From Pseudomonas ekonensis (GTDB lineage: Bacteria > Pseudomonadota > Gammaproteobacteria > Pseudomonadales > Pseudomonadaceae): DNA of 64,000 nucleotides. Location: positions 124,001 through 188,000 of the forward strand of contig NZ_JAHSTS010000003.1 in NCBI RefSeq assembly GCF_019145435.1, read 5' to 3'. The stretch's first letter is position 1; the number at the start of each line of letters is the position of its first letter. Shown here in pieces: positions 1 through 15,019 of the stretch. The notes beneath the pieces are model-generated. The model did not search any database. It saw only the letters and a list, made by a program, of their open reading frames with translations, and was not told the origin of the DNA. A program made the translations under genes and the position numbers.

Positions 1-570
1 GGGCAGGAAACCATCCCGGCGATGGTGCGCGACGTGCCGGACGAAACGGCCATCGCCATCGCGCTGATCGAGAACATCCAGCGCGAAGACCTGAACCCGA
101 TCGAAGAAGCGATCGCCCTGCAGCGCCTGCAGCAGGAATTCCAGCTGACCCAGCAACAGGTCGCCGAGGCTGTGGGCAAGTCCCGCGTCACCGTGGCCAA
201 CCTGCTGCGGCTGATCGCCTTGCCTGAAGTGATCAAGACCATGCTGTCCCACGGCGACCTGGAAATGGGGCACGCCCGTGCCTTGCTCGGTCTGCCGGAC
301 AATCAGCAGGTCGAAGGGGCGCGACATGTTGTCGCACGCGGCCTCACCGTGCGCCAAACCGAGGCACTGGTCCGGCAATGGCTGAGCGGCAAACCGCAGC
401 CTGCGGAGCCGGCCAAACCGGACCCGGACATCGCCCGCCTCGAACAGCGTCTGGCCGAGCGCCTAGGCTCTGCGGTGCAGATCCGCCACGGCAAGAAGGG
501 CAAGGGTCAGTTGGTGATCGGCTACAACTCCCTCGACGAGCTTCAGGGCGTGCTTGCACACATCCGCTGA
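1..570 (+). CDS. parB: Chromosome partitioning protein ParB, 3' part (5' end outside window)
   Basis: Site-specific parS-binding CTPase of the ParABS chromosome segregation system. The reading frame is open from base 1, so the N-terminal CTP-binding part with its arginine motif lies upstream of the window. Visible here are the conserved IALIENIQREDLNPIEEA block, the DNA-binding helix-turn-helix (LTQQQVAEAVGKSRVTVANLL) and, after a Pro/Ala linker, the C-terminal dimerisation domain. The position directly before the ATP synthase operon is the usual oriC-proximal order of Pseudomonas. Three parS-like sites occur further right in this window, so its DNA targets are partly visible. The identity is secure; only the length is incomplete. 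Confidence 0.97.
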   Translation, partial: GQETIPAMVRDVPDETAIAIALIENIQREDLNPIEEAIALQRLQQEFQLTQQQVAEAVGKSRVTVANLLRLIALPEVIKTMLSHGDLEMGHARALLGLPDNQQVEGARHVVARGLTVRQTEALVRQWLSGKPQPAEPAKPDPDIARLEQRLAERLGSAVQIRHGKKGKGQLVIGYNSLDELQGVLAHIR

Positions 571-615
571 AACAATTCCTCTTGTAGCGCGCAGTCGGAA
601 ATCACTACCTGACAG

Positions 616-644
616 TTGAATAGGGGCAGAACCGCCCCTATACT
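616..644 (+). promoter_or_regulatory. Sigma70-type promoter of the atp operon, with an inverted repeat in the spacer
   Basis: TTGAAT (616-621) and TATACT (639-644) are separated by exactly 17 bp. The spacer carries an inverted repeat TAGGGGC-N6-GCCCCTA (621-640) that fills nearly the whole gap between the two hexamers. It is the only good promoter between parB and atpI. It would give a leader of roughly 70 bases before the atpI start. Confidence 0.75.
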
Positions 645-718
645 CTGCGCGCATTTTGTCGGCACAAATTATGCCAAGTTATTGAATTTCGGCAGCCGAC
701 CATTGGAGAGCAACAGTG

Positions 719-2012
<1,294 letters not shown>

Positions 2013-2036
2013 GGGCAGCTTCGGCTGGCCTGATGT

Positions 2037-2074
2037 CCCTCCCGGTCAAACGGGAGGGGGCCCTTGACAGGGCC
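2037..2074 (+). other. Tandem RNA hairpins in the atpB-atpE gap
   Basis: An 8-bp perfect stem CCCTCCCG / CGGGAGGG (2037-2044 with 2051-2058, loop GTCAAA) is followed immediately by GGCCC / GGGCC (2059-2063 with 2070-2074, loop TTGACA). No U-tract follows, so these are not intrinsic terminators. The position ahead of atpE, whose product is needed at about ten copies per complex, suggests mRNA processing or stabilisation. That role is inference. Confidence 0.6.
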
Positions 2075-2130
2075 TCTGAAACGATTTGTTTTACCGCTTT
2101 AATCTAAAAAACCTAAACCATACGACGTAA

Positions 2131-2403
<273 letters not shown>

Positions 2404-2461
2404 TTACTCGGAGTTTCCGGGTAATTTGGTGTGATGGACAACGTAACTGCGAGGTGTTGGC

Positions 2462-2932
2462 GTGAACATTAATGCGACCCTGATTGGCCAGTCCGTTGCG
2501 TTCCTGATTTTTGTACTGTTCTGCATGAAGTTCGTATGGCCTCCGGTCATCGCGGCTCTGCACGAACGTCAAAAGAAGATCGCTGATGGTCTGGACGCTG
2601 CCAGCCGTGCAGCTCGCGACCTGGAGTTGGCCCAAGAGAAAGCGGGTCAGCAACTGCGCGAAGCGAAAGCCCAGGCAGCTGAAATCATCGAGCAAGCCAA
2701 GAAGCGCGGTAACCAGATCGTTGACGAAGCCCGTGAACAGGCTCGCGTCGAAGCTGACCGTGTGAAGGCTCAGGCTCAGGCCGAGATCGAACAGGAACTG
2801 AACAGTGTCAAAGACGCGCTGCGTGCCCAAGTGGGCAGCCTGGCCGTCGGCGGCGCTTCGAAGATCCTGGGCAAGTCAATCGATCAAAACGCGCACGCAG
2901 AGCTGGTTAACCAACTGGCTGCTGAAATCTAA
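2462..2932 (+). CDS. atpF: F1Fo ATP synthase subunit b
   Basis: Peripheral stalk subunit of 156 residues with one N-terminal membrane helix (about residues 5-27, [20 protein letters not shown]) and a long charged, Ala-rich coiled coil (about 30-130) that dimerises and binds the delta subunit. The start is GTG at 2462, supported by GAGGTG at 2451-2456. It lies 12 bases before atpH. Confidence 0.97.
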   Translation: MNINATLIGQSVAFLIFVLFCMKFVWPPVIAALHERQKKIADGLDAASRAARDLELAQEKAGQQLREAKAQAAEIIEQAKKRGNQIVDEAREQARVEADRVKAQAQAEIEQELNSVKDALRAQVGSLAVGGASKILGKSIDQNAHAELVNQLAAEI

Positions 2933-2944
2933 GCGAGGGCGATC

Positions 2945-3481
2945 ATGGCAGAACTGACCACGTTGGCCCGACCTTACGCTAAGGCGGCCTTCGAGCACGC
3001 TCAGGCCCACCAGCAACTGGCCAATTGGTCAGCCATGCTCGGCCTGGCAGCAGCGGTGTCGCAAGACGGCACCATGCAGCGCGTGCTCAAGGCCCCGCGA
3101 CTGACGAGCGCAGAAAAGGCCGCCACGTTCATTGACGTGTGCGGCGACAAGTTTGATGACAAGGCACAGAACTTCATCCACGTCGTTGCCGAAAACGACC
3201 GTCTCCCGCTGTTGCCGGAGATCGCCGCCCTGTTCGACCTGTACAAGGCCGAGCAGGAGAAATCGGTAGATGTGGAAGTCACCAGTGCATTCGCATTGAA
3301 CCAAGAACAGCAAGACAAACTCGCCAAGGTTCTCAGTGCACGACTCAACCGGGAAGTGCGCCTGCAGGTCGAGGAAGACAGCTCCCTTATCGGGGGCGTC
3401 GTCATCCGCGCCGGCGACCTGGTTATCGATGGCTCAGTTAGCGGCAAACTCGCGAAACTGGCCGAAGCATTGAAATCTTGA
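2945..3481 (+). CDS. atpH: F1Fo ATP synthase subunit delta
   Basis: OSCP/delta subunit, 178 residues, which joins the top of F1 to the b-dimer. The N-terminal helical domain begins with the usual [13 protein letters not shown] motif. The C-terminal segment contains the conserved [19 protein letters not shown] block. Spacing to atpF (12 bases) and atpA (21 bases) is typical of the operon. Confidence 0.97.
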   Translation: MAELTTLARPYAKAAFEHAQAHQQLANWSAMLGLAAAVSQDGTMQRVLKAPRLTSAEKAATFIDVCGDKFDDKAQNFIHVVAENDRLPLLPEIAALFDLYKAEQEKSVDVEVTSAFALNQEQQDKLAKVLSARLNREVRLQVEEDSSLIGGVVIRAGDLVIDGSVSGKLAKLAEALKS

Positions 3482-3502
3482 GTTTGAAGGGGCAGCAGAG
3501 CA

Positions 3503-5047
<1,545 letters not shown>

Positions 5048-5052
5048 GCCGC

Positions 5053-5076
5053 AGCGGGAGCCGCAAGGCTCCCGCT
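5053..5076 (+). other. Hairpin with GCAA tetraloop between atpA and atpG
   Basis: AGCGGGAGCC (5053-5062) pairs perfectly with GGCTCCCGCT (5067-5076) round a GCAA loop. There is no U-run, and the operon continues 20 bases later with atpG. It is therefore more likely an mRNA-stability element or a partial attenuator than a terminator. Confidence 0.6.
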
Positions 5077-5097
5077 TGCTAACCTGATAGGTGTTAC

Positions 5098-5958
5098 ATG
5101 GCAGGCGCAAAAGAGATTCGCAGTAAGATTGCGAGCATCAAAAGCACGCAAAAAATTACCAGCGCCATGGAAAAAGTGGCGGTCAGCAAAATGCGCAAGG
5201 CACAACTGCGCATGGCTGCTAGCCGTCCTTATGCGGAGCGTATCCGCCAGGTAATTGGGCATCTGGCCAACGCCAACCCGGAATACCGCCATCCGTTCAT
5301 GATCGACCGCGAAGTGAAGCGTGTCGGCTATGTCGTGGTGAGCAGTGACCGTGGTCTGTGCGGCGGCTTGAACACCAACCTGTTCAAGGCCCTGGTCAAG
5401 GACATGACGGTAAACCGCGAAAACGGCGTCGAGATTGATCTGTGCGTTGTAGGCAGCAAGGGTGCGGCGTTTTTCCGCAACTTCGGCGGTAACGTCGTTG
5501 CAGCCATCAGCCACTTGGGTGAAGAGCCGTCGATCAATGACCTGATCGGCAGCGTCAAGGTAATGCTGGATGCCTACCTGGAAGGCCGTATCGACCGCCT
5601 GTCCGTGGTGTCCAACAAGTTCGTCAACACCATGACGCAGACGCCGACCGTGGAGCAGTTGATTCCACTGGTGGCGACCCCGGATCAAGAACTCAAGCAC
5701 CACTGGGACTATCTCTACGAACCGGACGCCAAAGAGCTGCTTGACGGCCTGATGGTGCGTTACGTGGAGTCGCAGGTGTACCAGGCGGTGGTCGAGAACA
5801 ACGCGGCTGAACAAGCTGCGCGGATGATCGCGATGAAGAACGCCACCGACAACGCCGGTGATTTGATCAGCGATTTGCAGCTGATCTACAACAAGGCGCG
5901 TCAGGCTGCGATCACCCAAGAGATCTCGGAAATCGTCGGCGGCGCTGCCGCGGTTTAA
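5098..5958 (+). CDS. atpG: F1Fo ATP synthase subunit gamma
   Basis: Central rotor shaft of F1, 286 residues. The N-terminal helix ([23 protein letters not shown]) and the C-terminal helix ([35 protein letters not shown]) form the coiled coil inside the alpha-beta hexamer, and the conserved [11 protein letters not shown] motif is present. It lies 27 bases before atpD. Confidence 0.98.
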   Translation: MAGAKEIRSKIASIKSTQKITSAMEKVAVSKMRKAQLRMAASRPYAERIRQVIGHLANANPEYRHPFMIDREVKRVGYVVVSSDRGLCGGLNTNLFKALVKDMTVNRENGVEIDLCVVGSKGAAFFRNFGGNVVAAISHLGEEPSINDLIGSVKVMLDAYLEGRIDRLSVVSNKFVNTMTQTPTVEQLIPLVATPDQELKHHWDYLYEPDAKELLDGLMVRYVESQVYQAVVENNAAEQAARMIAMKNATDNAGDLISDLQLIYNKARQAAITQEISEIVGGAAAV

Positions 5959-7362
<1,404 letters not shown>

Positions 7363-7407
7363 TCCCGGCGCCCGGCAACGGGCGCTAATTTAGGTTGAGG
7401 CAATCAG

Positions 7408-7833
7408 ATGGCTATGACAGTCCATTGCGACATCGTCAGTGCGGAAGGGGAAATCTTTTCCGGCCTGGTCGAGATGGTGATTGCGCACGGTGCACTGGGT
7501 GATCTGGGTATCGCCCTGGGTCACGCGCCGCTGATCACCAATCTCAAGCCGGGTCCGATCCGCCTGATCAAGCAAGGCGGGGATGCCGAGGTGTTCTACA
7601 TCTCCGGCGGTTTCCTCGAGGTTCAGCCGAACATGGTCAAGGTTCTCGCCGACACCGTGCAACGTGCTGCCGACCTGGATGAAGCCTCTGCTCAGGAAGC
7701 CGTCAAGGCCGCCGAGCGGGCTCTGCACGACAAAGGCGCTGATTTCGATTACGGCGCTGCGTCCGCACGTCTGGCCGAGGCCGCAGCTCAGCTGCGTACC
7801 GTCCAGCAGATCCGCAAGAAGTTCGGTGGTTAA
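7408..7833 (+). CDS. atpC: F1Fo ATP synthase subunit epsilon
   Basis: Epsilon subunit of the rotor stalk, 141 residues, with an N-terminal beta-sandwich ([20 protein letters not shown] start) and a C-terminal helical hairpin that inhibits ATP hydrolysis. Last gene of the operon: a Rho-independent terminator begins 34 bases after the stop. An in-frame ATG at 7414 is an alternative start. Confidence 0.97.
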   Translation: MAMTVHCDIVSAEGEIFSGLVEMVIAHGALGDLGIALGHAPLITNLKPGPIRLIKQGGDAEVFYISGGFLEVQPNMVKVLADTVQRAADLDEASAQEAVKAAERALHDKGADFDYGAASARLAEAAAQLRTVQQIRKKFGG

Positions 7834-7867
7834 TCCACCGGTCGCTTGTTGTGCGATTGTTAAAAAA

Positions 7868-7891
7868 GGGTAGCCTCGGCTACCCTTTTTT
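7868..7891 (+). terminator. Rho-independent terminator of the atp operon
   Basis: GGGTAGC (7868-7874) and GCTACCC (7879-7885) close a CTCG tetraloop and are followed directly by six T. An A-run before the stem lengthens the pairing, so it may also stop leftward transcription. Confidence 0.93.
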
Positions 7892-7949
7892 ATTTCCGAT
7901 TTTCACAACCCGGTCGCAGTCGCTGACCACCCAGGATTGGTAGCCAGTC

Positions 7950-9317
7950 ATGTCTCTTGAAATCGTTATCCTCGCGGCCGGCCAAGGCACCCGCATGCGT
8001 TCGGCGCTGCCGAAGGTGCTGCATCCGATCGCCGGCAATTCCATGCTTGGCCATGTTATCCACAGCGCCCGCCAGCTGGAGCCGCAGCGCATCCATGTGG
8101 TGATCGGGCACGGCGCCGATGCGGTGCGCGAACGCCTGGCGGCCGATGACCTGAATTTCGTGCTGCAGGACAAGCAACTGGGCACCGGCCACGCGGTGGC
8201 CCAAGCCGTGCCGTTCATCCAGGCCGATACCGTGCTGATCCTCTACGGCGATGTGCCGCTGATTGAAGTCGACACCCTGCGCCGCTTGCTGAAGCAGGCA
8301 GGCCCCGAGCAGTTGGGGCTGCTGACCGTCGAGCTTGACGACCCGACCGGTTACGGCCGCATCGTGCGCGACGCCGACGGCAAGGTCACGGCCATCGTCG
8401 AGCAGAAGGACGCCAACGAGGCCCAGCGGGCCATCACCGAAGGCAACACCGGCATTCTGGCCCTGCCGTTCCGGCGCATGGGCGACTGGATGGGCCGGCT
8501 TTCCAACAACAACGCCCAGGGCGAGTACTACCTGACGGACGTGATCGCCATGGCGGTCAGCGACGGCCTGGTGGTGGCCACCGAGCAGCCTGACGATGCG
8601 ATGGAAGTGCAGGGCGCCAACGACCGCAAGCAGCTGTCCGAACTGGAGCGCCACTATCAGTTGCGCGCCGGCCGCCGGCTGATGGCCCAGGGCGTGACGC
8701 TGCGCGACCCGGCCCGTTTCGATGTGCGCGGTGAGGTGACTGTCGGTCGGGACGTGCTGATCGACATCAACGTCATTCTCGAAGGCAAGGTGGTCATCGA
8801 GGACGACGTGGTCATCGGCCCGAACTGCGTGATCAAGGACAGCACCCTGCGCAAGGGCGCGGTGGTCAAGGCCAACAGCCACCTCGAAGGCGCGGTGCTG
8901 GGCGAAGGCAGCGATGCCGGCCCGTTCGCCCGCCTGCGTCCGGGCACCGTGCTGGAGGCCCGCGCCCATGTGGGTAACTTCGTCGAACTGAAGAACGCCC
9001 ACATGGGCGAAGGCGCCAAGGCCGGGCACCTGACCTACCTGGGCGATGCGCAGATCGGCGCCCGCACCAACATCGGCGCCGGCACCATCACCTGCAACTA
9101 CGATGGTGCCAACAAGTGGAAAACCGTACTGGGCGAGGATGTGTTCATCGGTTCCAACAATTCGCTGGTGGCGCCTGTGGATATCTCCGCCGGTGCGACC
9201 ACGGCGGCCGGTTCGACCATCACCCAGAATGTGGATAAGGCCCAATTGGCGGTCGGCCGCGCAAAACAGCGCAACATCGATGGCTGGAAGCGCCCGGAGA
9301 AGGTCAAGAAGGGCTGA
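7950..9317 (+). CDS. glmU: Bifunctional GlcNAc-1-P uridyltransferase / GlcN-1-P acetyltransferase GlmU
   Basis: Makes UDP-GlcNAc for peptidoglycan and LPS in two steps. It has 455 residues. The N-terminal pyrophosphorylase domain begins with [22 protein letters not shown] (residues 7-28). The C-terminal left-handed beta-helix of hexapeptide repeats ends in the acetyltransferase site ([25 protein letters not shown], then [15 protein letters not shown]). It sits between the atp operon and glmR-glmS, so UDP-GlcNAc synthesis genes are grouped. Confidence 0.98.
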   Translation: MSLEIVILAAGQGTRMRSALPKVLHPIAGNSMLGHVIHSARQLEPQRIHVVIGHGADAVRERLAADDLNFVLQDKQLGTGHAVAQAVPFIQADTVLILYGDVPLIEVDTLRRLLKQAGPEQLGLLTVELDDPTGYGRIVRDADGKVTAIVEQKDANEAQRAITEGNTGILALPFRRMGDWMGRLSNNNAQGEYYLTDVIAMAVSDGLVVATEQPDDAMEVQGANDRKQLSELERHYQLRAGRRLMAQGVTLRDPARFDVRGEVTVGRDVLIDINVILEGKVVIEDDVVIGPNCVIKDSTLRKGAVVKANSHLEGAVLGEGSDAGPFARLRPGTVLEARAHVGNFVELKNAHMGEGAKAGHLTYLGDAQIGARTNIGAGTITCNYDGANKWKTVLGEDVFIGSNNSLVAPVDISAGATTAAGSTITQNVDKAQLAVGRAKQRNIDGWKRPEKVKKG

Positions 9318-9383
9318 GTTATCCACATCGGCAGGTGGGCCGACAGTTATACACAGCTCGGATGCACAGCTCGGCTCATTCCT

Positions 9384-9446
9384 TTCGCGGGCAAGCCCGC
9401 TCCCACAGGTTACGTGAGAATCATTGTGGGAGGCTTGCCCGCGAAG
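9384..9446. repeat. Inverted pair of Pseudomonas REP sequences (REPIN) after glmU
   Basis: TTCGCGGGCAAGCCCGCTCC (from 9384) and its near reverse complement GGGAGGCTTGCCCGCGAA (to 9446) face each other across about 20 bases. The GCGGGCAAGCCCGC core is the common fluorescens-group REP. It lies in the glmU-glmR gap, where such pairs usually sit at operon ends. Confidence 0.85.
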
Positions 9447-9543
9447 CTTTTCCACAGAAGAAATTCCTGCGGCAGGCTTGACCATTTCTCACTGATAGGT
9501 TTTGATTGCGCTCATTATCTTTCGAATCGAAACTTAATCGGCC

Positions 9544-10320
9544 ATGTCGAAACGTAATACGCCCCAACGCCGCCACAACATCCTGGCCTTGCTCAACGAG
9601 CAGGGCGAAGTGAGTGTGGATGAACTGGCGAAACGCTTCGAAACCTCCGAAGTTACGATTCGCAAGGATCTGGCCGCACTGGAAAGCCATGGCCTGCTGT
9701 TGCGCCGTTACGGCGGCGCCATCACCATGCCGCAGGAACTGGTGGCGGACACCAGCCAGAACGTCTCGAAATACAAGCAGGCCATCGCCCGCGCTGCGGT
9801 CAAACGCATCCGCGAACACGCCCGCATCATCATCGACAGCGGCAGCACCACCGCCGCCATGATCCCGGAACTCGGCCATCAGCCGGGCCTGGTGGTCATG
9901 ACCAACTCCCTTCACGTCGCCAATGCCTTGAGCGAACTCGAGCACGAACCCGTGCTGCTGATGACCGGCGGCACCTGGGATCCGCATTCGGAATCCTTTC
10001 AGGGCCAGGTCGCCGAGCAGGTACTACGCTCATACGACTTCGACCAGTTGTTCATCGGCGCCGACGGCATCGACCTGGTGCGCGGCACCACGACGTTCAA
10101 CGAACTGCTCGGCCTGAGCCGGGTGATGGCCGAAGTGGCGCGGGAGGTGATCGTGATGGTCGAGGCCGACAAGATCGGCCGCAAGATTCCCAACCTGGAG
10201 CTGCCCTGGAGCAGCGTCCATACCCTCATCACCGATGATCGCCTGCCCCAGGAGGCACGGGATCAGATACAGGCCCGCGGCATCAATTTGATTTGCGCGA
10301 CTGTCAGTCAGGAGAAATAA
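9544..10320 (+). CDS. glmR: DeoR-family transcriptional regulator GlmR
   Basis: DeoR/GlpR-type regulator of 258 residues. An N-terminal winged helix ([36 protein letters not shown], about residues 9-45) is followed by a DeoR-C sugar-phosphate-binding domain ([25 protein letters not shown]). It lies 2 bases before glmS on the same strand, as in other pseudomonads where the glmS neighbour is called glmR. It probably adjusts glucosamine-6-P synthesis, but the ligand is not shown here. Confidence 0.88.
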   Translation: MSKRNTPQRRHNILALLNEQGEVSVDELAKRFETSEVTIRKDLAALESHGLLLRRYGGAITMPQELVADTSQNVSKYKQAIARAAVKRIREHARIIIDSGSTTAAMIPELGHQPGLVVMTNSLHVANALSELEHEPVLLMTGGTWDPHSESFQGQVAEQVLRSYDFDQLFIGADGIDLVRGTTTFNELLGLSRVMAEVAREVIVMVEADKIGRKIPNLELPWSSVHTLITDDRLPQEARDQIQARGINLICATVSQEK

Positions 10321-10322
10321 GC

Positions 10323-12155
<1,833 letters not shown>

Positions 12156-12162
12156 TTTGAAG

Positions 12163-12606
12163 GCGTGGGAGTGCGACGTGTGGGTATTAGAGAATAAAAA
12201 CTGGCACAGGAGCCTTGGGAGGCCTGGATAAGCCATCCATAGGGGTTAGCTGAAGTCACTACTGCTCAGTGTGCTCGGCGTGCTCGGTGTCCTCGCCGTG
12301 CTGCCGGGTATTGGGTGTGGGAACAGGGGCTGGGGGGAGGAGATCAGACCTACTTTTTGCGCCCGAAGGAACCGTCATGGTCGATCCTGGCGACGGCATT
12401 GAGGTAGTAGCCGCTTTACTCGGATCCCATCATCCACATTGCTGGCTTAGCTCAGTGAGCATGAGGCGAACCTGAGAAGGCCAGCGAAAACCAAGTGAGG
12501 TTTTGGGGTAATGAGGGTGGTGGGGAGCGCGCCCGTGCCAGCGATGACTTACTTACCCCAATGTGGATTTGATCCGGCATCATCCAGAATGGTCGCACTC
12601 CCACGC
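12163..12606. repeat. 15-bp perfect inverted repeat bounding 444 bp behind glmS
   Basis: GCGTGGGAGTGCGAC (12163-12177) recurs as its exact reverse complement GTCGCACTCCCACGC (12592-12606). The pair brackets the gene-free stretch and begins 8 bases after the glmS stop. No flanking direct repeat is evident. It could be the ends of a small non-autonomous element or two oppositely placed copies of a genomic repeat. Confidence 0.6.
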
Positions 12607-12660
12607 AGGAGTTTTCCCAACTTGAACCCGTCGTATGCAAAAGAACCAGGAAATACCCGA

Positions 12661-12763
12661 AAAAATATCCGCAAACTACCTAGAATATAGACATTTCCTA
12701 CATGACTCTAAGCTAGGTAAATATGGGCTTTGAGCGTAATCTGAAATCCGCAAAAATATCCGC
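12661..12763. promoter_or_regulatory. Operator-like repeats upstream of the fic gene
   Basis: AAAAATATCCGC occurs twice in direct orientation (12661-12672 and 12752-12763). Between the copies, TACCTAG (12677-12683) and CTAGGTA (12713-12719) form an inverted repeat. A -10-like TAGAAT lies at 12681-12686. The arrangement suits a repressor site, possibly bound by the Fic protein's own C-terminal winged helix. That is inference. Confidence 0.5.
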
Positions 12764-12778
12764 GATTTTGGAGGTCTG

Positions 12779-13978
12779 ATGGACGCTCGGCCCATGTCTG
12801 GAAACCACTGGCTCGAACCGCTTCTGCCGGTGTTTCCGAGCGAAATCCTGCAATTGGCTGAGCAAGTACCCTTTCAGGCGGGGAAGCTGAGCGCGATGGT
12901 CGCCCCGCAGATGATCCGGCGTGTGGGGGGCTTGCTGCGGGTGACCAGCAGTTTCTACAGCAACCTCATCGAAGGTCAGTTCACCGAACCGGTGACGCTG
13001 GCAGCCACGGCCCCCAAGCGTCACCGCAAGGAGCTGGCAGAGCTTGCGACGACGCATATCGACACGCAGCAGGCGTTCGAGCGGGCGTTGACGCTTCACA
13101 GGGATCTTCCTTGGGAGGCCTTGTTCAGTCCGGGATTCGTGGGGCGCATTCATCAGCGGCTCTTTCAGGGCGTCAACGATGATCAGTTGAGATTGAGTGA
13201 TGGCAGTCTGTTGGTGCCCGGCGAGTTGCGCGACGTGGCTGGGCGTGAAGTGTCGGTGGGCAACCACGCAGCGCCGCATTGTCAATCCGTGACGCCGATG
13301 CTCGCCCGAATGCAGCAGGTCTATGGCCGTTTGCCCGATGCCCGCAGCCGGCTGTTGGCCGTCATGGCCTATCACCACCGATTGGCGTGGGTGCATCCGT
13401 TTGTCGATGGAAACGGCCGTACCGTCAGACTGGTGACCCATTTGCAGTTGCACAAGCTGGGGCTGGTTTCGCCGCTGTGGTCGTTGTCCCGGGGACTTGC
13501 CCGGCAGCAGGGAACCTACTACGCAAGGCTGGCCAATGCCGACCAGCCCCGGCGGGGCGACCTGGACGGTCGAGGACAACTGACACAAGCCGGACTGTTC
13601 GAATTTGTCGGCTTCATGCTCGAAACCTGTCTGGATCAGATGCGCTACACCGAACAGGCGCTGGGCGTGTCGAACATGCGCGAAAGGCTGCATACGGTCT
13701 TTGCTTGGGATGAGCAGATCAAAAGGGCCGGCATCAAGCTGGAGTCCGCACGTGCGATGCATGTCTTGCTGACTCAGGGCGTCTTGAGCCGGGCGGATTT
13801 CAAGATATTCACAGGCCTGTCCGACCGGGCGGCGACGGATCAGTTGAAAGGCCTGGTGCAGCTTGGCTTGGTGGAAAGCGCGACGCCCAAGGCCCGTGAT
13901 GTGTACCCGGGCTTGCCGGTCTGGTTTGCGCAGTTGCTGTTCCCGAATCTGCATCAACGGATGGTTTCCGCCAGCTAG
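12779..13978 (+). CDS. Fic family protein with inhibitory helix and C-terminal winged-helix region
   Basis: Fic enzymes transfer AMP or related groups from nucleotides to protein hydroxyls. The protein has 399 residues. The complete active-site motif HPFVDGNGRTVR is at residues 206-217 (catalytic His206). An N-terminal (S/T)xxxE(G/N) inhibitory motif, SNLIEG, is at residues 61-66, so this is a self-inhibited class II Fic protein and not a two-gene toxin-antitoxin. The C-terminus (about 335-399, FKIFTGLSDRAATDQLKGLVQLGLVE) looks like a winged helix. The start at ATG 12779 has GGAGGT only 3 bases away; ATG 12794 is possible. Its target is unknown. It sits in the accessory slot behind glmS. Confidence 0.88.
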   Translation: MDARPMSGNHWLEPLLPVFPSEILQLAEQVPFQAGKLSAMVAPQMIRRVGGLLRVTSSFYSNLIEGQFTEPVTLAATAPKRHRKELAELATTHIDTQQAFERALTLHRDLPWEALFSPGFVGRIHQRLFQGVNDDQLRLSDGSLLVPGELRDVAGREVSVGNHAAPHCQSVTPMLARMQQVYGRLPDARSRLLAVMAYHHRLAWVHPFVDGNGRTVRLVTHLQLHKLGLVSPLWSLSRGLARQQGTYYARLANADQPRRGDLDGRGQLTQAGLFEFVGFMLETCLDQMRYTEQALGVSNMRERLHTVFAWDEQIKRAGIKLESARAMHVLLTQGVLSRADFKIFTGLSDRAATDQLKGLVQLGLVESATPKARDVYPGLPVWFAQLLFPNLHQRMVSAS

Positions 13979-13988
13979 GAGTCGAAGG

Positions 13989-14915
13989 ATGGACCGCTTC
14001 CAGGAAATGCAGGTCTTCACCGCCGTCGCCCAGGAGCAAGGCTTCTCGGCGGCGGCGCGGCGGTTGGGGTTGTCGGCGGCCAGCGTCACCCGGGCGGTGG
14101 CGGCGCTGGAGCAGCGGATCGGCACGCAGTTGCTGGTGCGCACCACCCGCAGCGTGCACGTCAGCGAGGCGGGGCAGCGTTATCTGGAGGATTGCCGGCG
14201 GATCCTGGCCGAGGTGCAGGAGGCCGAGGATTCCGCCGCCGGCAGCCATGCCCGGCCCCGTGGGCAATTGACGGTGACCGCGCCGGTGCTGTTCGGCGAG
14301 CTGTTCGTCACGCCGGTGATGGCCGGTTACCTGGCGCAGTATCCCGAGGTGTCGATCAATGCCTTGCTGGTGGACCGTGTGGTGAGCATGGTCGAGGAGG
14401 GCGTCGATGTGGCGGTGCGCATCGGGGAGTTGCCGGACAGCAACCAGCACGCGATCCGGGTCGGCGAGGTGCGGCGGGTGATCTGCGGTTCGCCGTCGTA
14501 CTTTGCGGCGCATGGCCGGCCGGTGTGTCCGCAGGATCTGGCCGGGGCGCCGGTGGTGGCGACCTCTTCCATCGGTCAGGTGCGCAACTGGCCGCTCATC
14601 GAGCACGGCGAACCGGTCAGCGTGCGCCCGGAGCCCCGGCTGGTGGTGACCGCCAACCAGGCCGCCATTGCCGCCGCCTGCCTGGGGCTCGGTTTGACGC
14701 GGGTGCTGTCTTACCAGGTGGCCGGCAAGATCGCGTCCGGCGAGCTGGAGATCGTCCTCGCCGAGTTCGAGCTGCCGCCGCTGCCGATCCACGTGGTGTA
14801 TCAGGGCGGGCGCAAGGCGCCGGCGCGGGTGCGCAGTTTCGTCGACTACGCCGTGAAGGCGCTGCGTGAGCATCCGGGGCTGAAGGAGGCGGCGTTATTT
14901 CGCCCAGTGAAATAA
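13989..14915 (+). CDS. LysR-family transcriptional regulator
   Basis: LTTR of 308 residues with an N-terminal helix-turn-helix (MQVFTAVAQEQGFSAAARRLGLSAASVTRAVAALEQ, residues 6-42) and a LysR substrate domain (about 90-295). The ribosome binding site AGGAG overlaps the stop codon of the fic gene and the start lies 10 bases later, but codon use and family are ordinary, so it belongs with what follows. It is co-directional with the glutathione transferase and oxidoreductase genes and is a candidate regulator of them. Its ligand is unknown. Confidence 0.93.
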   Translation: MDRFQEMQVFTAVAQEQGFSAAARRLGLSAASVTRAVAALEQRIGTQLLVRTTRSVHVSEAGQRYLEDCRRILAEVQEAEDSAAGSHARPRGQLTVTAPVLFGELFVTPVMAGYLAQYPEVSINALLVDRVVSMVEEGVDVAVRIGELPDSNQHAIRVGEVRRVICGSPSYFAAHGRPVCPQDLAGAPVVATSSIGQVRNWPLIEHGEPVSVRPEPRLVVTANQAAIAAACLGLGLTRVLSYQVAGKIASGELEIVLAEFELPPLPIHVVYQGGRKAPARVRSFVDYAVKALREHPGLKEAALFRPVK

Positions 14916-15019
14916 TCGATTGCGTTTGCTGGTGATTCTATAGGTCTGGTGAAAGGCGGAAGATGGCCGCCACGGTTGTCGCCCATTCCGGGCGGCGCTT
15001 TCCTCCTGCGGAGTCGACC

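Larger units (their letters stand above)
12156..12778. other. 623-bp gene-free region behind glmS
   Basis: No convincing gene in either strand. It holds the predicted Tn7 point, a 15-bp inverted repeat (12163-12177 / 12592-12606), a stretch at about 12252-12330 that in one frame reads like a signal peptide after a CTG codon (KSLLLSVLGVLGVLAVLPG) and then degenerates, and from about 12640 an AT-rich promoter zone for the fic gene. Short open frames (for example 12452-12640 on the minus strand) have Arg/Ser/Pro-rich, low-quality translations. It looks like remnant or mobile-derived DNA. Confidence 0.55.

Noticed and set aside
12452..12640. 62-codon frame in the gap behind glmS
   Set aside because: Ser/Pro-rich translation with no ribosome binding site. 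It lies across the right arm of the inverted repeat, so it is more likely repeat sequence than a gene.
12179..12778. A complete Tn7-like element
   Set aside because: Only six bases match a Tn7 end. There are no tns genes, no matching right end and no 5-bp target duplication.
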